DNA from: Prevotella sp902465605
Lineage (GTDB): Bacteria > Bacteroidota > Bacteroidia > Bacteroidales > Bacteroidaceae
NCBI GenBank assembly: GCA_902465605.1
Contig: CABQNT010000005.1
Span: 62,001-126,000, forward strand
DNA length: 64,000 bases
Reading direction: 5' to 3'
Shown one piece after another: positions 35,447 through 42,165 of the stretch (position 1 is the first letter of the stretch; every line of letters starts with the position of its first letter). A program made the translations under genes and the position numbers. Below the pieces are notes generated by a model that made no database searches, had not been told where the DNA came from, and saw only the letters and a list, made by a program, of their open reading frames with translations.

Positions 35447-35515
35447 GTTTTTTGATTTCATGATTTATGAAATCGTCCCTCGAGGTTGGTAGCATCCTGC
35501 ACCAACCTCTTTTTT
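35447..35515 (+). ncRNA. Candidate small RNA, about 65-70 nt
   Basis: Downstream of a full promoter there are two perfect hairpins in a row: GATTTCAT-gattt-ATGAAATC (35454-35474) and GAGGTTGGT-(10)-ACCAACCTC (35482-35509), the second followed directly by six T. Only about 70 bases separate the likely start from the terminator, and no ORF of useful length lies within. The 7-base single-stranded linker between hairpins (GTCCCTC) is rich in C and U and could pair with target messages. The neighbours are the secreted-protein gene (divergent) and the DUF1573 gene (convergent). No known RNA family was recognised. Confidence 0.6.
35482..35515 (+). terminator. Intrinsic terminator of the candidate small RNA
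   Basis: A 9-bp perfect stem and run of six T, functional only in the + direction. No + strand protein gene precedes it. Confidence 0.75.
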
Positions 35516-35623
35516 GCTTCTATGTCGCATCAATGTGTCAAATAGGCTGGTTCCAAATGTAGACTACTCGTGGGAACATGGAATTGGTTTGTTATATAGA
35601 GCAATCATTGTGGTACAAAAAAA

Positions 35624-35656
35624 GAGGGGGTATCATTGTTTTGATACTCCCTCCTC
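35624..35656 (-). terminator. Terminator of the DUF1573 gene
   Basis: GAGGAGGGAGTATCA pairs imperfectly with TGATACCCCCTC, followed on the minus strand by seven T. It lies 34 bases beyond the DUF1573 stop codon. Confidence 0.75.
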
Positions 35657-35689
35657 TATGTGTATGTATACTATAAAAGTAATCTTTGC

Positions 35690-36082
35690 TTATTTCTTAG
35701 CCTCTTCCATGACGCCCTCAATGTACAGACGGGTCATCTCTGGCTCCCCATTGGTGCGTACCGTGATGGTCTTTTTGAAGTGTCCAGGAAATCTGCCTTT
35801 GCCGTTGTACGTTACTTTTATCTCACCTTTCTTTCCTGGTTGAACAGGAGTCTTGGTGTAAGCTGGCACAGTGCAACCACAGCTTGCCACAGCTTGATTG
35901 ACGATAAGCGGAGCGTTACCCACGTTAGTGAAGGTAAAAACGCACTTCTGCTCAGGCGTGCTTTCATTGAATTTGCCAAAGTCGTGAGTGATTTTGTCAA
36001 ACTTGATTTGTGCTTTTTGTTGTGCGTTTACTATGGTAAAACAAGCAAACAGCATCATGGATAACATGATCAGTTTTTTCAT
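35690..36082 (-). CDS. DUF1573 domain exported protein
   Basis: A 130-residue exported protein with a signal peptide of about 20 residues (ending VNAQ) and one DUF1573 Ig-like domain. Family marks are the THDFGKF start of the domain, FTNVGNAPLIV, and ASCGCTVP with its paired cysteines, then an ITVRTNGEP strand. The function of DUF1573 is not established; it is abundant in Bacteroidota envelopes. It has its own promoter and a strong terminator, so it is a single-gene unit. Confidence 0.92.
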   Translation of the reverse strand: MKKLIMLSMMLFACFTIVNAQQKAQIKFDKITHDFGKFNESTPEQKCVFTFTNVGNAPLIVNQAVASCGCTVPAYTKTPVQPGKKGEIKVTYNGKGRFPGHFKKTITVRTNGEPEMTRLYIEGVMEEAKK

Positions 36083-36115
36083 TTTTCTAGTCCTTTCTTT
36101 TTAATTCAGTTGTGG

Positions 36116-36146
36116 CAAAGGTATAAATAAATTAATGAGATTCCAA
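36116..36146 (-). promoter_or_regulatory. Promoter of the DUF1573 gene
   Basis: Minus strand: TTG at 36146-36144, 20 bases, TACCTTTG at 36123-36116. The start codon is at 36082. Confidence 0.6.
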
Positions 36147-36397
36147 TGAATATTAAGAAATATTATACTATCATTGCTCTTCGGGTGTTATTTTACAATA
36201 TAATGTGGAATGAAATATGTTTCGTAAATAATTTTAACTTATGCGAATACAGATACATGGTCACCGGTGAAACGAGAAGAACTTCCACGGCCAAAAATCA
36301 AAAATGAACTGGTTGAAGTGGTAATGTGTGTGCAAACAGTTCAAAAATAGTTAATAATGTGAAGATAATCAAGACGAATTGCATATCTTTGCAGTGT

Positions 36398-36901
36398 ATG
36401 ATTGAAATAAAACTTGAAGAAAACGTTCTGCAAAAAGCAGCTGAAGAAGGGATGGATGTATTTCTTCAGGCGATTGTGGATACGATTTATGATGCGATTG
36501 GCGGAGAACTGACGGCCGATTCGATGCAACAACTAAACTCGGATCAAATTACGCTGTTGGCTTATCACATCCTTCATCAGGAAGTGATGGACGGCGGATT
36601 CGTACAGCTCATTCATAACGGCTATGGTCCCTTTATCTTCAGAAATCCTTTTGACAAGGCACTGAAAAGCTGGGGCATCCACGATTTGTCTAAGATGATA
36701 GGGAAATGTCATAAACTCTACCGTAAATATGCTGCCGAATTGGAGCAAGATTGTTCTGACGATGAGTTTATGGCGTTGTTTGAGAAATATCCAGCCTTTG
36801 ACGATTTTGACGATGAATTCGTTGAAAATGAAGAGCGTTGGACGGAAAATATTGCACGTTATGTGGATGAACATATCGGGCAATTTGTAAAGATTGTGTA
36901 A
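36398..36901 (+). CDS. DMP19 family protein (DUF4375)
   Basis: A 167-residue protein of the DMP19/DUF4375 type. It shows the central LLAYHILHQEVMDGGFVQLIHNGYG motif (about 50-75) and an acidic C-terminal region around 125-150; acidity fits the DNA-mimic idea proposed for the Neisseria member. The family role here is unknown. The ATG at 36398 was chosen; a -7 element TATCTTTG (36384-36391) ends just 6 bases before it, so the message may have almost no leader. smpB follows after 2 bases. Confidence 0.8.
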   Translation: MIEIKLEENVLQKAAEEGMDVFLQAIVDTIYDAIGGELTADSMQQLNSDQITLLAYHILHQEVMDGGFVQLIHNGYGPFIFRNPFDKALKSWGIHDLSKMIGKCHKLYRKYAAELEQDCSDDEFMALFEKYPAFDDFDDEFVENEERWTENIARYVDEHIGQFVKIV

Positions 36902-36903
36902 GA

Positions 36904-37383
36904 ATGAATAAAGAAGAACTCGCACTAAGAAAAAAGAGTCCCATACAGATTAGAAACAAAAAAGCGTCGTTTGAGTATTTTTTCATTGATACTTATACCG
37001 CCGGCATCGTGCTGACGGGAACGGAAATCAAGTCCATTCGCCTGGGTAAGGCATCTTTGGTTGATGCCTTCTGCTACATTTATCATGGCGAAATTTGGAT
37101 TAAAGGGATGAACATCAGTCCGTATTTCTATGGCTCTTACTCGAACCCAGAAGCCAAGCGTGACCGCAAGCTGTTGCTGACGAAACGTGAAATCAGAAAG
37201 TTGGAAGCCGACATCAAGGTAGCTGGTCATACCATCGTTCCCACCTTGGTATTCATCGATGCGCATGGAAGAGCCAAGGTGGACATCGCTTTGGCTAAGG
37301 GAAAGAAGGAATACGACAAACGACAAACGCTGAAGGAAAAAGAAGACAGGCGAGAAATGGATAGGGCCGTCAAAAACTTTTAG
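36904..37383 (+). CDS. smpB: SsrA-binding protein
   Basis: Binds tmRNA and brings it to stalled ribosomes for trans-translation. It has 159 residues. Landmarks are the RNKKASFEYF start of the OB fold, the GIVLTGTEIKSIR segment, LLLTKREIRKLE, and the basic C-terminal tail GKKEYDKRQTLKEKEDRREMDRAVK, which becomes helical in the ribosome. It is in an operon with the DMP19 gene. The tmRNA gene itself was not found in this window. The accessory island begins about 160 bases downstream. Confidence 0.97.
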   Translation: MNKEELALRKKSPIQIRNKKASFEYFFIDTYTAGIVLTGTEIKSIRLGKASLVDAFCYIYHGEIWIKGMNISPYFYGSYSNPEAKRDRKLLLTKREIRKLEADIKVAGHTIVPTLVFIDAHGRAKVDIALAKGKKEYDKRQTLKEKEDRREMDRAVKNF

Positions 37384-37546
37384 ATGTAGCGTCGAAAGAT
37401 GCAATGTGGTGTTATTGTTGTTTACGTTGCAGATGACCTGTCGAGGTGGTGGCTGACTTTCATGATGAAAAGTACTCACGAGTAATCTTTAGGATAAGAT
37501 AGGTGGAGTATCGGTTGGCTGAGTATGGCTATCATCAACCTTTCTG

Positions 37547-37590
37547 TGCAGATTCAATAACGAAGTGCAAAACTTGTAGGCTGACTATAC
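37547..37590 (+). repeat. Left direct repeat flanking the accessory island
   Basis: 44 bases starting TGCAGATTCAA and containing CGAAGTGCAAAACTTG; it matches 41061-41104 at 39 of 44 positions in the same orientation. Confidence 0.75.
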
Positions 37591-37621
37591 TGGAAACTAT
37601 TGTTGTTTTTATTCCAAACTA

Positions 37622-37653
37622 TTTGTAAAATCAAAAAATAGTGTTTATATTTG
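37622..37653 (+). promoter_or_regulatory. Promoter at the left side of the island
   Basis: TTTG at 37622-37625, 20 bases, TATATTTG at 37646-37653. It would drive the truncated lipoprotein start and the island genes after it. Confidence 0.6.
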
Positions 37654-37732
37654 CGATACTATACAAGAATATATAGCGATATATTCAGATGATACTCAAC
37701 ACTTTTCTCTAATGACTAAAACCTTAAGATGT

Positions 37733-37804
37733 ATGAAGCACTTGATTCTAACCGTGATATTGGTATGCATAATCGCATGCAAGTGGTGGCGTATATCAAT
37801 TTAA
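37733..37804 (+). pseudogene. Truncated lipoprotein N-terminus (23 codons)
   Basis: An ORF of 23 codons encoding little more than a lipoprotein signal peptide (MKHLILTVILVCIIAC, Cys16 as the lipid site), then stopping. An in-frame ATG at 37712 adds 7 residues. With the consensus promoter in front, it looks like the surviving 5' end of a larger exported protein, possibly the Rhs protein whose fragment lies at 38.3 kb; that link is inference. Confidence 0.45.
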
Positions 37805-37831
37805 CTTATGGAATTTTAAATAAAAGATAAT

Positions 37832-38215
37832 ATGAAACGCAAATTGTCCCTCCTTTTTTTTCTCTTTATTTTTTTATTTTCTTCTTTTACATGTAAGAGT
37901 GAATGTGAAATGCAAAAAAATAGAGAATTGTTAAAAGATTATTTCTTGTGTTGTTGTATGAATTATGGTTTTAAAACTACTGACTTAGTCCGCATTGACC
38001 GTTCTAAAACAGTTTATTTTGATGTGTTAAATTATTCTTTGCCAGCATTACAAAAAGTTGATAGTTTAGCAAAAAGCTTCATTTCAACTATAGAGATTTC
38101 TTCATATGAAAATAAAGATTTTAAAAATATTATAATGCTTAGTATAGAAGAGTATAGAAGTAAGAACGTAGACCAATTTATAAAATCTATGGATGTTTAT
38201 ATGATTAAAGAGTAG
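37832..38215 (+). CDS. Small exported immunity-like protein
   Basis: A 127-residue AT-rich ORF with a signal peptide (about 1-22, ending TCKS) that may be a lipoprotein signal. The mature part has CEMQKNRELLKDYFLCCCMNYGF, then a helical second half ending YMIKE. The general shape (about 105 mature residues, LL-x-x-Y-x-x-C-C near the start, Asp-Ser and Tyr-rich helices) is reminiscent of Tai4-type immunity proteins of secreted amidase toxins, but the resemblance is weak. Residues 34-90 are repeated as a fragment at 39819-40005. It lies just before the Rhs fragment. Confidence 0.55.
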   Translation: MKRKLSLLFFLFIFLFSSFTCKSECEMQKNRELLKDYFLCCCMNYGFKTTDLVRIDRSKTVYFDVLNYSLPALQKVDSLAKSFISTIEISSYENKDFKNIIMLSIEEYRSKNVDQFIKSMDVYMIKE

Positions 38216-38253
38216 CAAATCCGCTGTGAGAAATAAGAACGTAGACATTTCAA

Positions 38254-38679
38254 ATGGTAATTCTATTTTCGAAAAAATTCGTACCTTTACATACGATAAC
38301 GGTGCAAACGTATGACAACCTGGTAACATCCGGCAGATACCTGATCGGACAACCTGTGACAAAAACCGTTACGAATGTACGCGGTGGCAGATCGTGGGTC
38401 AATGAGGAGACGATTGCCTACAATGCCAATCGTTTGCCCGAATCTCGAATCTCATATATTCAAGACAACAAGATAAATGAGACGCGCTGGACCTACGACG
38501 CTTATGGCAACATGACGAGCGAGCTATCGGCACCGTATGACGTGGCTACATTCTTAGGTACGACGTTTACCTATGATGCTGCGGGACGGTTTATATCTAA
38601 TCCTGTAAGAGCCAATCACAATTACGGATATGTAAATTATAATAATGGAGGAATAAAATTATGGGTAAGAAGAAGATAA
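38254..38679 (+). pseudogene. Rhs/YD-repeat protein fragment
   Basis: The frame from about 38300 to 38630 encodes Rhs-like YD repeats: QTYDNLV, ETIAYNANRLPESR, TRWTYDAYGNMTSE and TFTYDAAGRF are recognisable units. There is no proper start, and just upstream another frame reads RTFTYDNGANV, so a frameshift has split it. The end runs into the next ORF without a toxin domain. GC content is higher than in the flanking small ORFs, as in the cores of Rhs proteins. It is a remnant, not a functional gene. Confidence 0.75.
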
Positions 38680-39098
38680 ATTTTTTTTTGTTATTGTTTA
38701 TGTTACTGTCCAACACTCAAATTTTTTCACAAGAATTATTTACAAAGAAAATGCAATGGACAAGTCAAGATACAATTGAAATCCTTACATTTCAAAGTAT
38801 AGACAAAGTAAAAGAATGGGGCAAAAGTTTTGGAACTTTTGCTTGTGTTCAGTCAGCAGAATTTTGCATAAAAGACAACAATATCTTTATCTTAATGGTC
38901 GATATGTGTTCTGGGATTTCTTGTATATCTTTCTATGTTTTCAAAGAGAAAGGCGATATATGGGAGTTACAAACAACCTCACAAGCAAGATTAAAGGAAC
39001 AAATAAAAATCAGAGTTGATAATGACCAAGAAAAAATGATATTTGAAATACCCTCTGGTCTGATAAGCGAATTGCCTTTTAAGACATTTCTACAATAA
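38661..39098 (+). CDS. Exported protein of unknown function
   Basis: A 145-residue AT-rich ORF with a clear signal peptide (about residues 6-23, ending IFSQ). I do not recognise the family. The mature part contains two short Cys motifs (ACVQSAEFC and MCSGISC) and a predicted beta-rich fold. It begins inside the end of the Rhs fragment, the usual position of an immunity gene after a toxin, and is the third small exported or soluble ORF in the island. An immunity role is inferred from context only. Confidence 0.55.
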   Translation: MGKKKINFFLLLFMLLSNTQIFSQELFTKKMQWTSQDTIEILTFQSIDKVKEWGKSFGTFACVQSAEFCIKDNNIFILMVDMCSGISCISFYVFKEKGDIWELQTTSQARLKEQIKIRVDNDQEKMIFEIPSGLISELPFKTFLQ

Positions 39099-39176
39099 AA
39101 TTCGTTCATTAAACTTATTTCCTGGATATTCAAACCGTCCGACGGCAAATCCCATTATTAAATTTGGAGAATTAAA

Positions 39177-39635
39177 ATGGTAGAAAATAAATCAATAATT
39201 ATAAATGATGACAATTATTTAAAATATCAAAAAAATAATATAATCATAATAGAAGGTATTAGCAATGTGAATATTGACTTCAATTATTCTGAAATAAAAA
39301 CACCTGTTTATATAAAAGAATGTGTAATAAAGAATATGTATTTGAATTCAACGTGGTTTCGCAAAGGATTTGTATTAGAGAATTGCATAGTTCTTAATGA
39401 TATAAATCATGAGATGGGCGGACATAATTATTCGGAAATACATATACATAATAATATCTTCCTTGGTTTTTTTGATTTTTTTGATTGTCATTTTTTTGAA
39501 AGAATGACTGTTAATAATAATATTTTTATAAAAGGTACTAATTTGATAGGTAATACATGTAAAGGATATAAAAACATATTTGATAAAGGATTGGAATTAT
39601 ATGAAAATATAGGACGATTGAATGAGGAAAATTAA
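39177..39635 (+). CDS. Protein of unknown function, beta-helix-like
   Basis: A 152-residue, very Asn- and Ile-rich ORF, with no signal peptide. Short repeating hydrophobic-polar units (IIIIEGIS, YIKECVIK, FVLENCIV, HIHNNIFLG, TVNNNIFIKG) suggest a small right-handed beta-helix. The 30 codons just upstream (from 39100) in frame read NRPTANPIIKFGE-like sequence with higher GC, which may be another Rhs tail scrap. Probably an immunity-type protein by position; family not recognised. Confidence 0.5.
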   Translation: MVENKSIIINDDNYLKYQKNNIIIIEGISNVNIDFNYSEIKTPVYIKECVIKNMYLNSTWFRKGFVLENCIVLNDINHEMGGHNYSEIHIHNNIFLGFFDFFDCHFFERMTVNNNIFIKGTNLIGNTCKGYKNIFDKGLELYENIGRLNEEN

Positions 39636-39816
39636 CGTTGCTTATCCAAGTTATAATAACGTAAAAGATCAACCGATAGGTTTAAGCAATGCCCGAAATG
39701 CAAAATTAGCAGATGTTGTGATAAAGGAGAACCCCAAAATATTGTTTTCGCTATCTCAAAACGATAAAATCAGGCTAAATGGGACAAAGAAGTTAAGCAC
39801 ATTTTTGTCACATTAG
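39622..39816 (+). CDS. Short ORF of unknown function, probably a fragment
   Basis: 64 codons, overlapping the previous ORF by 14 bases. The sequence MRKINVAYPSYNNVKDQPIG followed by a Lys/Asn-rich end has no recognised domain. It stops three bases before the duplicated immunity-like fragment. It may be a piece of a toxin C-terminus or not a gene at all. Confidence 0.3.
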   Translation: MRKINVAYPSYNNVKDQPIGLSNARNAKLADVVIKENPKILFSLSQNDKIRLNGTKKLSTFLSH

Positions 39817-39818
39817 CC

Positions 39819-40005
39819 AAAAGATTATTTTTTGTGTTGTTGTATGAATTATGGTTTTAAAACAACTGACTTAGTCCGCATAGACCGTTCTACAACGGTT
39901 TATTTTGATGTGTTAAATTATACTTTGCCAGCATTACAAAAAGTTGATAGTTTAGCAAAAAGCTTCATTTCAACTATAGAAATTTTTATTAAAACAACAA
40001 TTTAA
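39819..40005 (+). pseudogene. Partial duplicate of the immunity-like gene at 37832
   Basis: Bases 39819-39986 match 37933-38100 over 168 positions with about seven differences and no gaps. The reading frame is kept (KDYFLCCCMNYGFKTTDL...), but the signal peptide and the last 35 residues are missing; the frame then ends FIKTTI and a stop. It is a recent internal duplication or the scar of recombination between related cassettes. Confidence 0.8.
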
Positions 40006-40006
40006 G

Positions 40007-40558
40007 ATGGACACCCTGGTAGCACATTTTTTAATAGGAGGCGATGAACATGGTTTTATGTACGATTCCACAGATGATCGCCCTGACATTTGTTCTATTT
40101 GTAAAAATAGGATAAAAGATATTCCTAATCCTAATTACAAATTAAAAAGTCGTCGTAATATGGTGACTACGTATGACCATTATACGATTGTTTCTGAGCA
40201 GTTTCGTGAGTTTTGTCTCAGTAACGGATATGCCAATATTCATTTTACTGAACTGATTAAGTGTAAAGGATATTATATACTTGATGTGGGAAATGTTTGT
40301 TATTTAGATGAAGAGAGAGGTCATACACAATTTATTCGCCACCGCAATTGTTGTGGTAGTTATGACGAAGTAATAGGTCCTTCTATGTATCTCTCAAAAG
40401 AAAACAACTTTCTATCAAACGATTTTATTTGTAGAAGTTACTATAGTTACGGCTCATTCTATTACAAATTATATAAAATAATCATAGGGCTTGAAACCAA
40501 ACAAAAGATGATAAAAGCTAACTTAAAAGGAATATATTATGGGAATATTTTTCAATAG
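40007..40558 (+). CDS. Immunity-like protein with CxxC motif
   Basis: A 183-residue protein with no signal peptide. A CSIC pair near residue 30 and a later HRNCCGSY may bind zinc. The middle segment, YDHYTIVSEQFREFCLSNGY, then ILDVGNVCYLDEERGHTQF and FICRSYYSYGS, resembles a Bacteroidota family I remember beside polymorphic-toxin genes; this is from memory and unverified. It overlaps the next ORF by 20 bases, so the two are probably co-translated. Confidence 0.55.
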   Translation: MDTLVAHFLIGGDEHGFMYDSTDDRPDICSICKNRIKDIPNPNYKLKSRRNMVTTYDHYTIVSEQFREFCLSNGYANIHFTELIKCKGYYILDVGNVCYLDEERGHTQFIRHRNCCGSYDEVIGPSMYLSKENNFLSNDFICRSYYSYGSFYYKLYKIIIGLETKQKMIKANLKGIYYGNIFQ

Positions 40559-40997
40559 GAAGAAAAAGTTTGAACTACAATACGGGTCTTCTAAACCAAT
40601 AGAAGATACAAGCCTTGAAGATTTTTTGCGATATCCAATTTGGTTATGGGACTATGCAAATGAAGGTGTGGGTGAACAGGACGAGACATGGATTCATCCT
40701 GTTGTTAACAGTTATGATGTGACCGATGATATGTGGGATGCTCATATCTTGTTGAGGGATACAAAAAACCGAGAATGGTACGTGGCATTATTAGATGTAA
40801 AAAAGAACCAAATAACAGATTTATTCTTAATGAAAAAGAATGTCGAAATTTACATTAATGAGACAATGATGAAAGGTTTGCCTAAGAAAAAGATTACCCT
40901 GAAGGCTATCCCTACTATAAATGGCGAAAGTGGTGTCATATTTGAAGTCCAGGTTCCTGCCAATATCTATGAGTCTACTAACCTGTGTTCGGTATAA
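40539..40997 (+). CDS. Hypothetical protein, possible immunity factor
   Basis: 152 residues, soluble, no recognised family. The central motif FLRYPIWLWDYANEGVGEQDETWIHPV is acidic and aromatic and looks like an interaction surface; the second half is a beta-rich, Lys-containing domain ending with a stop at 40997. Last gene of the island, 64 bases before the right direct repeat. Function assigned by neighbourhood only. Confidence 0.5.
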   Translation: MGIFFNRKKKFELQYGSSKPIEDTSLEDFLRYPIWLWDYANEGVGEQDETWIHPVVNSYDVTDDMWDAHILLRDTKNREWYVALLDVKKNQITDLFLMKKNVEIYINETMMKGLPKKKITLKAIPTINGESGVIFEVQVPANIYESTNLCSV

Positions 40998-41060
40998 GAA
41001 AGATGCTTTAATTGGTGGTAATCTAGCTAATTTATAGTACCTTTAATACTGTAAATCAAT

Positions 41061-41104
41061 TGCAGATTCAAAACCGAAGTGCAAAACTTGCTGGCTGACT
41101 CTAC
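41061..41104 (+). repeat. Right direct repeat flanking the accessory island
   Basis: 44 bases matching 37547-37590 at 39 of 44 positions, same orientation. The region between the two repeats is the AT-rich island. Confidence 0.75.
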
Positions 41105-41151
41105 GTTAGGCTCTACCGTGTTGTTTGCAAACTTAAAAAGGTTGAATAAAT

Positions 41152-41182
41152 TTTGTGGTGTCTGTAATTTGGTGTACTTTTG
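41152..41182 (+). promoter_or_regulatory. Promoter of map
   Basis: TTTG at 41152-41155, 19 bases, TACTTTTG at 41175-41182; the map ATG follows at 41203. Confidence 0.65.
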
Positions 41183-41202
41183 TACACTTGGTAAATTTAA
41201 GT

Positions 41203-42072
41203 ATGCAGATGAATTTTAAGAAGAAGAAAAGATGGCATGCCTTGTCAGGGCAGCCCTTAACTGATCTTGACAAACAGGTGATGTATTGGGAAAACAAGGG
41301 TAAACTGGTTCCCACCCGCGAATTAATCAAAACTCCGGAACAAATAGAAGGTATCAGAAAGTCAGGCGTGGTGAACACGGGTGTGTTGGACGAAGTGGCC
41401 AAACAGATTCATGAGGGGATGAATACGCAGGAAATTGATGATATCTGCATGAAATATTGCGAAGAACACCATGCCATTCCGGCTTGCCTCAATTATGAAG
41501 GCTTCCCTAAAAGTGTTTGCACCAGTATCAATGAAGTGGTGTGTCATGGCATCCCTAAGAAAGAAGATGTACTGAAAAACGGTGATATTATCAATGTGGA
41601 CATGACGACCATCGTGGACGGCTATTACGCAGATGCCTCGCGCATGTTCATCATCGGAAAGACAACTCCTGAGAAAGAGCAGCTGGTACGCGTTGCGAAA
41701 GAATGCCTGGAGATTGGTGCGGAAGCAGCCAAACCCTATAGCTTTGTGGGCGATATAGGCCACGCTATTCAGAAACATGCCGAAAAATACCATTATGGAG
41801 TTGTAAGAGACTTATGCGGACACGGCGTTGGAATTAAATTTCACGAAGAACCTGATGTCATGCACTTCGGACACAAAGGCACCGGCATGTTGCTGGTACC
41901 GGGTATGGTGTTCACCATAGAACCGATGATTAACATGGGTACCTGGAAAGTTTTCATCGATGCAGAAGATCCATACGGCTGGGAAATCGTTACTGGCGAC
42001 GAGCTGCCCAGTGCTCAGTGGGAGCATACTTTTGTGATGACCGAACACGGCGTTGAGATTTTGACACATTAA
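41203..42072 (+). CDS. map: Methionine aminopeptidase, type I
   Basis: Removes the initiator Met from new proteins. It has 289 residues; the first 40 or so (MNFKKKKRWHALSGQ) form a basic extension before the peptidase domain. Metal ligands are visible in NVDMTTIVDGYYADASRMF (two Asp), GHGVGIKFHEEP (His), FTIEPM (Glu) and the final WEHTFVM (Glu). The SVCTSINEVVCHGIP motif is typical of type I enzymes. The start is 20 bases after a consensus promoter; ATG 41209 is an alternative. tsaD follows in the same direction. Confidence 0.95.
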   Translation: MQMNFKKKKRWHALSGQPLTDLDKQVMYWENKGKLVPTRELIKTPEQIEGIRKSGVVNTGVLDEVAKQIHEGMNTQEIDDICMKYCEEHHAIPACLNYEGFPKSVCTSINEVVCHGIPKKEDVLKNGDIINVDMTTIVDGYYADASRMFIIGKTTPEKEQLVRVAKECLEIGAEAAKPYSFVGDIGHAIQKHAEKYHYGVVRDLCGHGVGIKFHEEPDVMHFGHKGTGMLLVPGMVFTIEPMINMGTWKVFIDAEDPYGWEIVTGDELPSAQWEHTFVMTEHGVEILTH

Positions 42073-42113
42073 ATAGCTTTGATGGTGCAGTTAAATAGCT
42101 TTGATGGTGCAGT
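42070..42113 (+). repeat. Perfect 22-bp tandem duplication
   Basis: The unit TAAATAGCTTTGATGGTGCAGT-length sequence of 22 bases occurs twice without change (42070-42091 and 42092-42113), starting on the map stop codon. It shares the CTTTG core and the exact period of the other 22-bp arrays. Confidence 0.8.
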
Positions 42114-42165
42114 AATGACGAGAAGAAGTCGCTGACTGCGCCCCGCTGAAGGAAAGAAAGAAATC

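Larger units (their letters stand above)
37384..37831. other. Intergenic start of the accessory island
   Basis: After smpB the base composition becomes AT-rich. It contains the left direct repeat (37547-37590), a consensus promoter (37622-37653) and a truncated lipoprotein start (37733-37804), each listed separately. Confidence 0.6.

Noticed and set aside
36241..36300. GGTCACCGGTGA palindrome near 36.26 kb
   Set aside because: A short single copy with no nearby start site or known operator pattern.
37384..37546. tmRNA gene beside smpB as the island's insertion site
   Set aside because: No tmRNA tag sequence or tRNA-like ends were found here.
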